A stretch of 33,918 bases of DNA from Chloroflexota bacterium. GTDB taxonomy: Bacteria; Chloroflexota; Dehalococcoidia; Lucifugimonadales; Lucifugimonadaceae. Made by a program: the position numbers and the translations under genes. Positions within the stretch are counted from its first letter, which is position 1. Each line of letters opens with the position of its first letter. The stretch lies in the NCBI GenBank assembly GCA_002714425.1, contig PAXI01000005.1, forward strand, positions 1-33,918, written 5' to 3'. Below are positions 15,479 to 23,919 of the stretch, one piece after another. The notes below the pieces were generated by a model. It saw only the letters and a program-made list of their open reading frames with translations, had not been told where the DNA came from and made no database searches.

Positions 15479-17115
15479 TTTCTAAAATTTGATTTCTTAT
15501 GATAATAGTTTGATTTGATATCAATTAGTACTGACTGACCTTTTGCATTAATTTCTTGAGCTTTAATTATTGCAGGTGCTATTTCGTTTGGTTTATTAAC
15601 CTCAATTCCATATCCACCCATCCCTTCAGTTATTTTTGCATAATTACCTATCATTTCAGAGACACCATATTGTTCTCTAGCAGTTGGAAAACCTCCGGGA
15701 TATGTTGCCATACCACCATTATTTAACAATACAGTAGTTATTGGAAGGCCTAATCTTGTAGCTGATTCTATATCTGTGCCTGACATTCCCCAAGCGCCAT
15801 CACCCATGTAGTTCAGGCAAAATTTATCAGGTTCTGCTAGTTTGGCTCCAATCATTAATGGAATTCCAAACCCAAGATGAGTTGTTTTACCCCAGCCTAT
15901 GTAGCTATGAGGATTAGTTGCTGTAAAAAAAGGAACCATGCAATCTCTTGGCCCTCCAGCATCGTGGGTTACTATACTATTTTCAAGATCAATATTTTTA
16001 TTAATTTCGTTTATGATACGGTATGGGTTCATAGGATTTTCGTCGGAATCCAGTACAGGTTGCCATTCCTTTAACCATTCTTTTTTTTCTTTGGCTATTT
16101 CTTCTCTTACATTAGTTTTTCTGCCACTTTCTCCAATCGAACTCTTTACCTCTTCAATAATCATTTGCAATGTTAATTTTGCATCACCAAGAAGTCCTAT
16201 ATCTGAAGGCGTTTCTTTATTTATCTCTTCTGAATTTATAGTATTGTGAATAACACATTTTTTACCTTCAGGTATATTTCTTGTGTAGTTATTAATTGAG
16301 AGACTAGTCCCTAACCCTAAAATTACATCTGATTGATTAATCCACTTAAAAGCAGGTCCTGTAGTAGCACCACTGCCTGCCCCTAAGGATAAAGGGTGTC
16401 TTTCATCAAATGAAGACTTACCTTCCATTGTGGTGAAGACAGGTAAGTCTAGAAGGTTAGCTAATTCCGCAAGTTCATTTGTTGCTTCAGAAAATAGAAC
16501 ACCTGACCCTGACCAAATCATTGGATATTTAGCAGATAATAATTGTTTTACCGTATCCTTAATATCCTCCTTGGTAGGAGCAGATGAAGAAATTTGTGGA
16601 GAGGAATAATTTGAGTGTTCAGAAGGAACTTCTAATTCGCATACATCTAATGTCATCTCAACTACTACTGGTCCTGGATTTCCGTTTTTTAGGGCATTAA
16701 AAGCTCTTCTCATTACATCTTTTATTTGCGATGGAGTATCTATTGTTTCAACCGATTTGACAACCGTCTTCCAAGAATCTCTTGCAACAAAATTTGGTCT
16801 TACATTTCTTCTTTCTAAAGGGTAACCTCCAGGGAGTATTAATATTGGAACATTATCCCCGTATGCTTGAGATATGGCGCCAATAGAATTTTCAGCACCA
16901 GCTGCAAATTGAACTGCAGCCACACCGAATTTTTTTCTATTTTTCATTCTGCTATATCCATCAGCAGCCATTATTGCGCCTCTTTCATGTCTAAACATAT
17001 AAGGACGTATTCCTTCTTTAGATACAGCTTCTATAATATTATTGCTAGGAAAACATGTTATATTTTCAACACCTTCTTCTTTTAATATTTTTGCAACTAA
17101 TTCATTACCAGTCAT
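15475..17115 (-). CDS. Thiamine-diphosphate-dependent enzyme (acetolactate synthase-like), paralogue 1
   Basis: A three-domain ThDP enzyme of the acetolactate synthase/benzoylformate decarboxylase group, 546 residues. Glu44 in FRHERGAI is the cofactor-activating glutamate. The central domain spans about 180-320. The ThDP/Mg motif starts at GDG (438-440) and ends with NNGG (465-468). Some positions that are conserved in true acetolactate synthase are not: there is no typical FAD-site pattern I can recognise, and no small subunit gene is nearby. It is therefore more likely a decarboxylase or carboligase for a catabolic 2-keto acid. It overlaps the sarcosine oxidase gene tail by 4 nt and is divergent from the RraA-like gene. 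Substrate unknown. Confidence 0.88.
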   Translation of the reverse strand: MTGNELVAKILKEEGVENITCFPSNNIIEAVSKEGIRPYMFRHERGAIMAADGYSRMKNRKKFGVAAVQFAAGAENSIGAISQAYGDNVPILILPGGYPLERRNVRPNFVARDSWKTVVKSVETIDTPSQIKDVMRRAFNALKNGNPGPVVVEMTLDVCELEVPSEHSNYSSPQISSSAPTKEDIKDTVKQLLSAKYPMIWSGSGVLFSEATNELAELANLLDLPVFTTMEGKSSFDERHPLSLGAGSGATTGPAFKWINQSDVILGLGTSLSINNYTRNIPEGKKCVIHNTINSEEINKETPSDIGLLGDAKLTLQMIIEEVKSSIGESGRKTNVREEIAKEKKEWLKEWQPVLDSDENPMNPYRIINEINKNIDLENSIVTHDAGGPRDCMVPFFTATNPHSYIGWGKTTHLGFGIPLMIGAKLAEPDKFCLNYMGDGAWGMSGTDIESATRLGLPITTVLLNNGGMATYPGGFPTAREQYGVSEMIGNYAKITEGMGGYGIEVNKPNEIAPAIIKAQEINAKGQSVLIDIKSNYYHKKSNFRN

Positions 17116-17217
17116 AGATCAAATTTTCTCCTGATTATTTTTCTAAATATTTTTATTACTTATTTTTTTAAATTAATGTTAATATAATTAGATATTTATA
17201 TCATTAAAGGAAATTTT

Positions 17218-17934
17218 ATGTCAGAAATTAAATCATATTTAACAGAAAATCTAATAAAAAAACTTGAAACAATTGATACTCCTACCATAGCAAATGCACT
17301 AGAGCTCCTAGATATTCTTCCCAGAACAGAGGGATTTTTAAGGCCTGAAATTAAATCTCAAACAAAAATTAATAAGACATATATCGGTAACGCAGTCACT
17401 GGAGTTATATCTGCGCGACATAAATCTCCTAGCGCTTTGGAAAGAACAGATTATTATAGAGCAATTTTATCCATTCCTGGTCCAAGAATGGTGGTGCTTC
17501 ATGATCTTGATTATCCAGCGACTATTGGCTCATATTGGGGTGAAGTTCAAGGAAATATAGCAAAAGGATTGGGTTGTGTTGGAGCGGTAACAGATGGAGG
17601 AGTTAGAGATTTAAAAGAAGCAGAAGAACTTGGGTTTCCTTTCTGGTCAAAAGAAGTTTTAGTGTCACATGGATATGTTCACGCTATAGATTATAATATA
17701 CCTGTAGATGTTGGGGGTGTATACATAAAACCTGGTGATATTATTGCTGCTGATATTCATGGTGCAATCAAGATTCCGCATGATGTTGTTAACAAAATTC
17801 CAGATTTAGCTAACTCTTTAGCAGAACAAGAATCAATAGTTATTAATGCTGCTCGTGAGAAAAATGTAAGTGTAGACTCACTGGGAGAAGCATGGAAAAA
17901 ATCTGCCGAAAAAGGTGCTAAAGAAAGTTACTAG
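17218..17934 (+). CDS. RraA-family protein (4-hydroxy-4-methyl-2-oxoglutarate aldolase / oxaloacetate decarboxylase type)
   Basis: A 238-residue RraA-like fold protein. The active-site loop GAVTDGGVRDLKEAEELGF gives the Arg and Asp that bind substrate and metal in HMG/CHA aldolases. The N-terminal 'DTPTIANALE' is also typical. Enzymes of this family split 4-hydroxy-2-oxo acids into pyruvate plus a second carbonyl, or decarboxylate oxaloacetate. A clear AAGGAA ribosome-binding site precedes ATG 17218, and a TATAAT at 17183-17188 could be its -10. It opens the plus-strand side of the sugar-acid-like cluster and overlaps the cupin gene on the opposite strand by 4 nt. The RNase E-regulating role known for E. 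coli RraA is unlikely for this divergent paralogue. Confidence 0.9.
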   Translation: MSEIKSYLTENLIKKLETIDTPTIANALELLDILPRTEGFLRPEIKSQTKINKTYIGNAVTGVISARHKSPSALERTDYYRAILSIPGPRMVVLHDLDYPATIGSYWGEVQGNIAKGLGCVGAVTDGGVRDLKEAEELGFPFWSKEVLVSHGYVHAIDYNIPVDVGGVYIKPGDIIAADIHGAIKIPHDVVNKIPDLANSLAEQESIVINAAREKNVSVDSLGEAWKKSAEKGAKESY

Positions 17935-18245
17935 TTTTCAACTGAATTTCTTGGGTTGACAGTTACTCTTTCCAGATTTTTTTCGCCTGTGTTTATAAAT
18001 TGATGTCTTTGATTTGCTGGTACTAATATACAATCACCTTCTATTATGGGATATTCTTGTCCATTACATACTAATACACCTTCTCCTTTGGTGATATAAG
18101 CTTGGTGTTCCCATTGATGGGTGTGATCTGGGCTACTTTCCCCTTTTTTATGAACAACATAAAGCATTACATAATCACCAACTTTATCTTCAATAGATAA
18201 TATAGGATTCTTATAATTATTTTTGTTTTTTATTACTGGATTCAT
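17931..18245 (-). CDS. Small cupin-domain protein
   Basis: A 104-residue single-domain cupin. Motif 1 is PDHTHQWEHQAYITKGEG, with histidines and a glutamate placed to bind a metal. Motif 2 is ILVPANQRHQFINTGE, with the second histidine. Small cupins of this type are often isomerases, sugar or keto-acid binding enzymes, or accessory proteins of catabolic operons. It is transcribed against the RraA-like gene, overlapping its 3' end by 4 nt, and divergently from the enolase-family gene at 18327. The shared 81-nt gap contains a long inverted repeat. No specific function can be given. Confidence 0.85.
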   Translation of the reverse strand: MNPVIKNKNNYKNPILSIEDKVGDYVMLYVVHKKGESSPDHTHQWEHQAYITKGEGVLVCNGQEYPIIEGDCILVPANQRHQFINTGEKNLERVTVNPRNSVEN

Positions 18246-18268
18246 TTTATTCTTTCTTGTTAAATTTT

Positions 18269-18298
18269 TATAATTTATATACTATGATATAAATTATA
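18269..18298. promoter_or_regulatory. 11-bp inverted repeat between divergent cupin and enolase-family genes
   Basis: TATAATTTATA (18269-18279) and TATAAATTATA (18288-18298) are perfect reverse complements around an 8-nt centre. The site occupies the middle of the 81-nt divergent gap, where a regulator could control both genes. The arms are purely A/T, which lowers the weight because such palindromes arise readily in AT-rich DNA. It also contains possible -10 elements in both directions. Confidence 0.35.
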
Positions 18299-18326
18299 TA
18301 TTTAATTTGAACTAAGGTGATTTTTT

Positions 18327-19448
18327 ATGATAAATGTAAAAATAACAGACGTTAGGATTGTTAATCTTCGTGTGACAGAAAAAATAGGTGAAATTGAACC
18401 AGCTTGGAGTCCTGGACAATTGTCATCTTTTGAGAAGGGTGGAGGATCAATATTAAAAATAGAAACCGATTCAGGTGTTTATGGTATTGGTACTTCTTTG
18501 AATCCAATCTTTTTAGATTCTGTTCGTAACTACTTAATTGGTAAAGATCCACTTCAAATTGAATTACATTCTGCAAACCTTTTACAAGGTTATTCACTTC
18601 CATATCAAGGTATGGCTGGTGTAGATATAGCATTGTGGGATATTCTTGGTAAACTTTCTAATTTGCCATTGCACAAAATTTGGGGGGGCAATAGGAATAA
18701 GCTTATTCCTTATGCAAGCATGATAATTTTATCTAATCCTGATGAAAGAGCAGAAATGGCAAAAAAATTATATCAAGAAGGTTGGAAAGCCATAAAATTA
18801 AGACTTCATCATGATTCAATTCATGAAGATATTAAAACGGTAGAAAAAGTTCGATTAGCAGTTGGTAAAGGTATGACAATTATGGTTGATGCTAACCAAG
18901 CTCAATCAACCGTAAGGTATCAAAAAGGCGTAAAGTGGGATTTTAAGCGAGCTTATGAAACAGCCAAAGAATTAGAGAATTTAGATGTATACTGGCTAGA
19001 GGAGCCTCTTTATAGATATGATTTTGATGCTTTATCAGAACTTGCTTCAAAGGTTAATCTACGGATAGCAGGAGGCGAAAATAATATTGCAATGAATGAC
19101 TTCTTGTTGTTTTGTGAAAAAAATTCATATCAAGTTCTTCAACCAGAAAGTATGGTTCTGGGTGGAATAACGCAACTTAGAAAAATTGGTGTATTAGCTG
19201 AAATGTATGGAAAAAAAATTGTTCCTCATCACGGAGGTGGCGGTATAGGTGTTATAGCTCATATGCATTTAGTTGCTTCATGGAACAATGCACCTTTTAT
19301 GGAATTACTCCATGATCCACCAATTGGTTCTTATACACATAAATTTTCAATTATGAAAAATTACCCTACAATAGATAAAGATGGTTATATGAACCTTCCA
19401 TCCAAGCCTGGTCTTGGCGTAGAAATTGATGAAGATTTAATAATTTAA
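18327..19448 (+). CDS. Mandelate racemase/muconate lactonizing enzyme family protein (sugar-acid dehydratase-like)
   Basis: A 373-residue enolase-superfamily enzyme of the COG4948 type. The second-strand catalytic motif is KLR (Lys157, Arg159), and metal ligands are Asp188 (MVDANQ), Glu225 (WLEEPL) and Glu251 (AGGENN). Where most mandelate-racemase-type enzymes read QPD, this one has QPES (Glu274) before LGGITQ. His301-His302 (VPHHGGGGIG) supply the likely general acid/base. The KxR plus PHH-GGGG pattern resembles acid-sugar (for example tartrate- or fuconate-type) dehydratases, but the specificity cannot be read. Ribosome-binding site AAGGTGA precedes ATG 18327. It leads a plus-strand operon with the lactonase (14 nt later) and aldo/keto reductase. 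Confidence 0.9.
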   Translation: MINVKITDVRIVNLRVTEKIGEIEPAWSPGQLSSFEKGGGSILKIETDSGVYGIGTSLNPIFLDSVRNYLIGKDPLQIELHSANLLQGYSLPYQGMAGVDIALWDILGKLSNLPLHKIWGGNRNKLIPYASMIILSNPDERAEMAKKLYQEGWKAIKLRLHHDSIHEDIKTVEKVRLAVGKGMTIMVDANQAQSTVRYQKGVKWDFKRAYETAKELENLDVYWLEEPLYRYDFDALSELASKVNLRIAGGENNIAMNDFLLFCEKNSYQVLQPESMVLGGITQLRKIGVLAEMYGKKIVPHHGGGGIGVIAHMHLVASWNNAPFMELLHDPPIGSYTHKFSIMKNYPTIDKDGYMNLPSKPGLGVEIDEDLII

Positions 19449-19462
19449 GAAAAAGGAGACTC

Positions 19463-20560
19463 ATGAATAATTATAAAGCATTTATTGGAACCTATACTCA
19501 AGGTGGATTAGGTGGAGGAAATAGTAAAAATAGTAATATTTTTAGTGATGGTATTTATACTGTTTCTATTGATTCAGATACCGGAGAAATATCTATTATG
19601 TCTTCTACAAAAAATGTTGATGTAACAAATCCTTCATTCGTACATGTTTCTTCTTCAAAAAAATATCTATATTCAGTTTCAGAAGTAACATCAGAAAGAA
19701 CTGGTAGCGTGGCGTCTTTTGAAATAGATAAAGAAAGAGGAACCCTTAAATTTATAAATAAGCAAATTACAAAAGGTACTGGTCCTTGTCATATTAATTC
19801 TGATCCTTCGGATTCGGTATTAATAACTGCTAATTATGCTGGTGGTAGTGTTAGTTTTTTCCCCATAAATGACGATGGTTCAATTTCAGAATTATCAGAT
19901 TTTAAACAACATAAGGGGAGTTCAATAAATAAAAATCGTCAAGAAGCCGCTCATGCCCATTCAGTTAGTATAGATGTCTCAGGAAAATACGCATATGTAT
20001 GTGATTTAGGATTAGATAAAATTTTCAAGTATGAAATAGATTATGATGAAAATAAATTATTTTTAGAAGAAAATTCAATAATCAACGTTATGCCAGGCTC
20101 AGGTCCTAGACATTTTACCTTTCATCCAAACAACAAAAAAGTATTTGTAATAAATGAACTTGGTGGCTCTGTACTATCCTATGATTTAGGTAAAGATGGT
20201 TCACTTAATTTGATTGAAACAGTTGATACTTTACCAAAAAATTATAATGGCGATTCATGGACAGCAGATATTCATACATCGATAGATGGAAACTATGTTT
20301 ATGGGTCCAATCGAGGGCATGATTCGATAGCAATTTTTAAATTTGATGAATCTAAAAATACTCTAGATAGTATTGGTCATCATTCATCTATGGGGGAAAC
20401 GCCAAGAAATTTTGCGCTTTCACCTGATGGAAAATTTTTATTTGTTGCCAATCAAGATACTAATAATATTGCTACACTAAAAATTAATGATGATGGTTCT
20501 CTTTCTGACACTGGACATAATTTGAATATACCCTCTCCAGTATGTATTAAATTTTTATAA
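19463..20560 (+). CDS. Beta-propeller lactonase (6-phosphogluconolactonase YbhE-like)
   Basis: A 365-residue seven-bladed propeller of the lactonase family that would hydrolyse a sugar lactone to its acid. The N-terminal FIGTYTQGG is the family start motif. Recurrent blade signatures include VHVSSSKKYLYSVSE, LITANYAGGSVSFFP, HSVSIDVSGKYAYVCDLG, RHFTFHPNNKKVFVINEL and ALSPDGKFLFVANQDTNN. No signal peptide is present, so it should act in the cytoplasm. Ribosome-binding site AAGGAG; the gap to the preceding dehydratase gene is 14 nt. Sitting between a dehydratase and an oxidoreductase, it most likely opens an aldonolactone rather than acting in the pentose-phosphate pathway, but this is inference. 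Confidence 0.92.
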   Translation: MNNYKAFIGTYTQGGLGGGNSKNSNIFSDGIYTVSIDSDTGEISIMSSTKNVDVTNPSFVHVSSSKKYLYSVSEVTSERTGSVASFEIDKERGTLKFINKQITKGTGPCHINSDPSDSVLITANYAGGSVSFFPINDDGSISELSDFKQHKGSSINKNRQEAAHAHSVSIDVSGKYAYVCDLGLDKIFKYEIDYDENKLFLEENSIINVMPGSGPRHFTFHPNNKKVFVINELGGSVLSYDLGKDGSLNLIETVDTLPKNYNGDSWTADIHTSIDGNYVYGSNRGHDSIAIFKFDESKNTLDSIGHHSSMGETPRNFALSPDGKFLFVANQDTNNIATLKINDDGSLSDTGHNLNIPSPVCIKFL

Positions 20561-20573
20561 AATAAGGTCCTTT

Positions 20574-21485
20574 ATGCAATCAAATATATTGGGTAGAACT
20601 GGTTTAAGAGTTTCTCGGTTAGGTTTTGGAACATCTGAAATTGGTCTTAATTTAGAAATTAAAGATAAAAAAAATATTTCCGATATTTTTAATTTTGGAC
20701 TAGACAATGGTATTAATTTTATTGATACTGCATCTTCATATGGTATTGGAGAACAGATAATTGGTGAGTGTATTTCAAATAGAAGGTCAGAATTTATTTT
20801 AGCTTCAAAAACCGGTCATTCGGTTTTGGGGAAAAATTGGACCTACGATAATATTATCGATTCTGTGAATAAATCATTAAGATTACTAAAAACAGATTAT
20901 ATAGATATTATGCAGTTACATGGTACAGAAATTTCTTCGTTAGAAAAAGGAGATGTTGTAAGAGCCCTGCAAGATTTGAAAGCAGAAGGTAAAATTAGAT
21001 TTTTAGGATATAGTGGGGGTAATGAAGATCTTTCTTGGGCCATTACTAGTGGGTTATTCGAAACGATTCAGACCAGCTTTAATATAGTAGATCAGTACGC
21101 AAAAAAAAATTTTTTCGATGAAATAAAAAAAAGAAATATAGGTTTGATAATCAAAAGACCTATAGCTAATGCTGTTTGGGGAAAAAATAAAAATTCGATA
21201 ATATATTCACATATGCCAGATTATACTGATGAATATTTTGATAGATCAAGAAAAATGAAAAAATTAATTTCAAAAATAGATTACCCAGAAGATGATATTT
21301 TTTTAGCACTAAAATTCACTTTGAACTTTCGCCAAGTTCATACTGCAATAGTAGGAACTAAAAATATATCTCACTTAAGAAATAATATAAAAATTATGGA
21401 ATCAAAGCTTAATATTTCTCAAGAGGTAGTTGATGAACTTTGTAGAATTTGGTCTAATATTAGTAATGGTTGGGAACAAAAATAG
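20574..21485 (+). CDS. Aldo/keto reductase
   Basis: A 303-residue AKR-fold oxidoreductase. The catalytic tetrad is recognisable: Asp and Tyr in FIDTASSYG, Lys in ILASKTGH and His in IMQLHGTE. The N-terminal 'LGRTGLRVSRLGFGTSEIG' is typical of the aryl-alcohol/L-galactose dehydrogenase branch. The C-terminal part, AIVGTKNISHLRNNIK, is the NADP-binding signature. Members related to galactose or fucose dehydrogenases oxidise a free sugar to its lactone, which would suit the adjacent lactonase. It is the third gene of the operon, 13 nt after the lactonase, and is followed by tRNA-Leu. Confidence 0.92.
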   Translation: MQSNILGRTGLRVSRLGFGTSEIGLNLEIKDKKNISDIFNFGLDNGINFIDTASSYGIGEQIIGECISNRRSEFILASKTGHSVLGKNWTYDNIIDSVNKSLRLLKTDYIDIMQLHGTEISSLEKGDVVRALQDLKAEGKIRFLGYSGGNEDLSWAITSGLFETIQTSFNIVDQYAKKNFFDEIKKRNIGLIIKRPIANAVWGKNKNSIIYSHMPDYTDEYFDRSRKMKKLISKIDYPEDDIFLALKFTLNFRQVHTAIVGTKNISHLRNNIKIMESKLNISQEVVDELCRIWSNISNGWEQK

Positions 21486-21522
21486 TTAATTTTTTTGTAA
21501 AATAACAAAAGTAAAAATAATT

Positions 21523-21607
21523 GCGGGAGTGGCGAAATGGCAGACGCGCTTGACTTAGGATCATGTGTCCAAAAGACGTGTGGGTTCGACTCCCACCTCC
21601 CGCACCA
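21523..21607 (+). tRNA. tRNA-Leu (anticodon TAG)
   Basis: An 85-nt class II tRNA. The acceptor stem 21523-21529 pairs with 21597-21603, and CCA (21605-21607) is encoded after the discriminator A. Anticodon TAG (21556-21558) lies in the loop CTTAGGA. A long variable arm follows (about TGTCC...GGACG-type) and the T-arm GTGGGTTCGACTCCCAC is intact. The anticodon stem 21549-21553/21561-21565 has one T-T mismatch at its second pair (21550/21564). It lies 37 nt after the aldo/keto reductase stop and only 21 nt before the 2-hydroxyacid dehydrogenase start codon. Confidence 0.96.
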
Positions 21608-21628
21608 ACAAAAAATAACAAAAAATTT

Positions 21629-22615
21629 ATGAAAATATTAATAACTAGAAGGACATTTCCAGAAGCGGTAAAAATACTAGAAGAATTCGGGGCAGAAGTA
21701 ACAGTTTGGGACAAAACTGAATCTCCTAACCGGGCGCAACTTTTAGATGCTGTCAAGGATATTGATGGAATGTATGCACATATTACTAATGAAATTGATG
21801 AAGAGTTACTTTCTAAGGCCCCAAAATTAAAAGTTATTAGTGAATTTGGAGTTGGTTATGACAACATTGACGTCTCTACAGCATCCAAACTTGGAGTAGC
21901 TGTTTGTAACACCCCTGGTATACTTTCAGAGAGTACAGCAGATGAAGCTTTTGCTTTATTAGCAACGTTTGCTAGAAGAACATACGATTTGCCTAATATT
22001 GTGAAAAATGGTGAATGGGGTGATTTTGATCCCTTGGGTTATCTTGCAACTGACATACATCATAAAACTTTAGGAATTGTTGGAATGGGTAGAATTGGAA
22101 GTGAAATGGCAAAAAGAGCTAATGGCTTTAATATGAATGTTGTATACCATAATAGATCAAAAAGAGACGAAGAATTTGGCGCAAAATATATAGATTCACT
22201 AGAACAATTACTTTCTATTTCAGATTTTGTTTCTCTTCATAACCCTTTAAATGAATCAACAACAAACTTGATGTCAATGAAGCAATTCAAAATTATGAAA
22301 AATTCTGCCATTTTAATCAATACAACTAGAGGCCCTGTAGTAAATCAAGATGATCTATATGAAGCTTTAGTTATGGGAGAAATTGCAGGAGCAGCATTAG
22401 ATGTTACGGTCCCAGAACCTATCCCAGCGGACCACCCATTGTTATCCTTAGATAATTGTTTGATCATGCCACACGTAGCTAGTGCAACTCATGATACCAG
22501 AATGAAAATGGCACTAATGTGTGTTGAGAATATCATTTCAGGTCTAAAAGGTGATATCCCGCCTTACTGTGTTAATACAGATTCTATTGTGAATAACTCT
22601 AGGTTGAAAAATTAA
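21629..22615 (+). CDS. D-isomer-specific 2-hydroxyacid dehydrogenase (phosphoglycerate/glyoxylate reductase-like)
   Basis: Interconverts a D-2-hydroxyacid and a 2-keto acid with NAD(P)H. The 328-residue protein has the GMGRIGSEMAKRA nucleotide motif, Arg in INTTRGPVVNQ, Glu in PEPIPADHP and His in MPHVASAT, which together are the catalytic triad region of this family. The open frame continues upstream into tRNA-Leu, but the family start fits ATG 21629 (MKILITRRTFPEAV). No Shine-Dalgarno sequence is visible in the 21-nt A-rich gap after the tRNA. Its stop overlaps the opposing enolase-family gene by 4 nt. It could reduce or oxidise a keto acid from the neighbouring dehydratases. Confidence 0.93.
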   Translation: MKILITRRTFPEAVKILEEFGAEVTVWDKTESPNRAQLLDAVKDIDGMYAHITNEIDEELLSKAPKLKVISEFGVGYDNIDVSTASKLGVAVCNTPGILSESTADEAFALLATFARRTYDLPNIVKNGEWGDFDPLGYLATDIHHKTLGIVGMGRIGSEMAKRANGFNMNVVYHNRSKRDEEFGAKYIDSLEQLLSISDFVSLHNPLNESTTNLMSMKQFKIMKNSAILINTTRGPVVNQDDLYEALVMGEIAGAALDVTVPEPIPADHPLLSLDNCLIMPHVASATHDTRMKMALMCVENIISGLKGDIPPYCVNTDSIVNNSRLKN

Positions 22616-23841
22616 TTTTCAAAAAAATCCTTATCTTCTTCTTTAAGGTATTTCTTTGCTTCATCTTCTATAAATGTTACCCCTAATCCTGGTAAGTCAT
22701 TTACTTCAATATGACTATCCTTAACTTCTAATTTATCTGTATTTGTTAGAATATCATTCCACCACTCAGGCTCAGCATTAGGTAGCTCAAAAGCTATATA
22801 GTTTTTTGGTAAAGTTGCTGCAAGGTGAAGATTTGCTGCAATACCTAAGACTCCATCAAGAGTTCCATGTGGGGCGAATAATATTCCATGTAAATCTGCA
22901 TACTCTGCAATAAATTTCATTTCAGCAAGTCCGCCAACATCTGCTACATCTGGACCCAATACGTTAACAGCATTTTTTTCAATAAGTTCAACAAAGTTTT
23001 GCCTTAAGTATATTTGCTCTCCTGTATGAATTCTTGTAGTTGTAAATGGCGTTACTTGTTTGTAAAGATCTGCCAAAACATAAGGTGTATAATCACCAGT
23101 TATCATATCTTCTAGCCACATTATATTTTTGCCCTCAAGAGCCTGTGCTAATCTTTGTGCATCTGGAACTGTAAATCCTGGACCACAATCTAAAGCTAAC
23201 CCAACTTTATCTCCACATACATCGAGCATTGCATCTATACAATCCATCATGTAATTAAATCCTTCTTGAGTTATGAGTCCAGAGTTAGGGTGTCTTGCAA
23301 TATTCACTTTTTCTCCGTAGTAAAAATTTGGAAATTGAGTTGCTTGGGGACCATGAAAAGCAATACCTTGTTTAATGATTGAAAAATTGTGAGGAAGATC
23401 AACCATTTTTTTCATTATTTTTCCATATTCTTCTGGTGATAGTGCATCTCCTACTTTTGAAGCATTAAGGTATTCTTCATGAGATAATTTAAAACGAATA
23501 TTACCATTATATACTTGTACTTTATCTCTGACTTTTCCACCTAGTAATTTGTATATTGGTAAATTTGCAGCTTTTCCTGCTAAATCCCAAAGAGCTATTT
23601 CTATGACACTTATCGCGGCACCCCATGGTTTAAATCCACCTAATCTTCTAATACCCAGCATAACTCTTTCGACATCAGTGGGGTCTTTACCAATTATGAA
23701 TTCTTTATAAAATTCAATCATTGGCTTTAGGTAGGGTTTACTTGATTCTGCTGCTGCGATACCATCAACTCCTTCGTCAGTAGTTATTCTTACTACAGGA
23801 TGATTGCCTATAACTGCTACCTTTAGATCTTTTATTATCAT
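22612..23841 (-). CDS. Mandelate racemase/muconate lactonizing enzyme family protein
   Basis: A third enolase-superfamily paralogue, 409 residues. Metal ligands are Asp218 (ALDCGPGF), Glu244 (WLEDMI) and Glu275 (HTGEQIY). Asp298 (GPDVADVGG) and His325 (FAPHGTLDGV) form the dyad expected of mandelate-racemase-type enzymes. At the second-strand position the sequence reads IIKQG: Lys157 is kept but the second basic residue of a KxK motif is absent. A region of about 45 residues (114-160) after the first strand is longer than usual. I chose ATG 23841: the ribosome-binding site GAGG lies 6 nt before it, whereas the in-frame TTG at 23853 overlaps that site. It is divergent from the Zn alcohol dehydrogenase gene. 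Confidence 0.9.
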   Translation of the reverse strand: MIIKDLKVAVIGNHPVVRITTDEGVDGIAAAESSKPYLKPMIEFYKEFIIGKDPTDVERVMLGIRRLGGFKPWGAAISVIEIALWDLAGKAANLPIYKLLGGKVRDKVQVYNGNIRFKLSHEEYLNASKVGDALSPEEYGKIMKKMVDLPHNFSIIKQGIAFHGPQATQFPNFYYGEKVNIARHPNSGLITQEGFNYMMDCIDAMLDVCGDKVGLALDCGPGFTVPDAQRLAQALEGKNIMWLEDMITGDYTPYVLADLYKQVTPFTTTRIHTGEQIYLRQNFVELIEKNAVNVLGPDVADVGGLAEMKFIAEYADLHGILFAPHGTLDGVLGIAANLHLAATLPKNYIAFELPNAEPEWWNDILTNTDKLEVKDSHIEVNDLPGLGVTFIEDEAKKYLKEEDKDFFEN

Positions 23842-23919
23842 TTTTAACCTCAATTTACAAATTTATATATTATTTTTACAATATAAAAATATAAATGTAA
23901 ATAAACTAGGTTCATTTAA

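Noticed and set aside
21563-21628. N-terminal extension of the 2-hydroxyacid dehydrogenase
   Set aside because: The extension is read from tRNA-Leu sequence; the family start fits ATG 21629.
23854-23901. TTTACA...TGTAAA inverted repeat in the enolase/Zn dehydrogenase gap
   Set aside because: Only 6-bp perfect arms far apart, with a bulge; not distinguishable from background AT-rich sequence.
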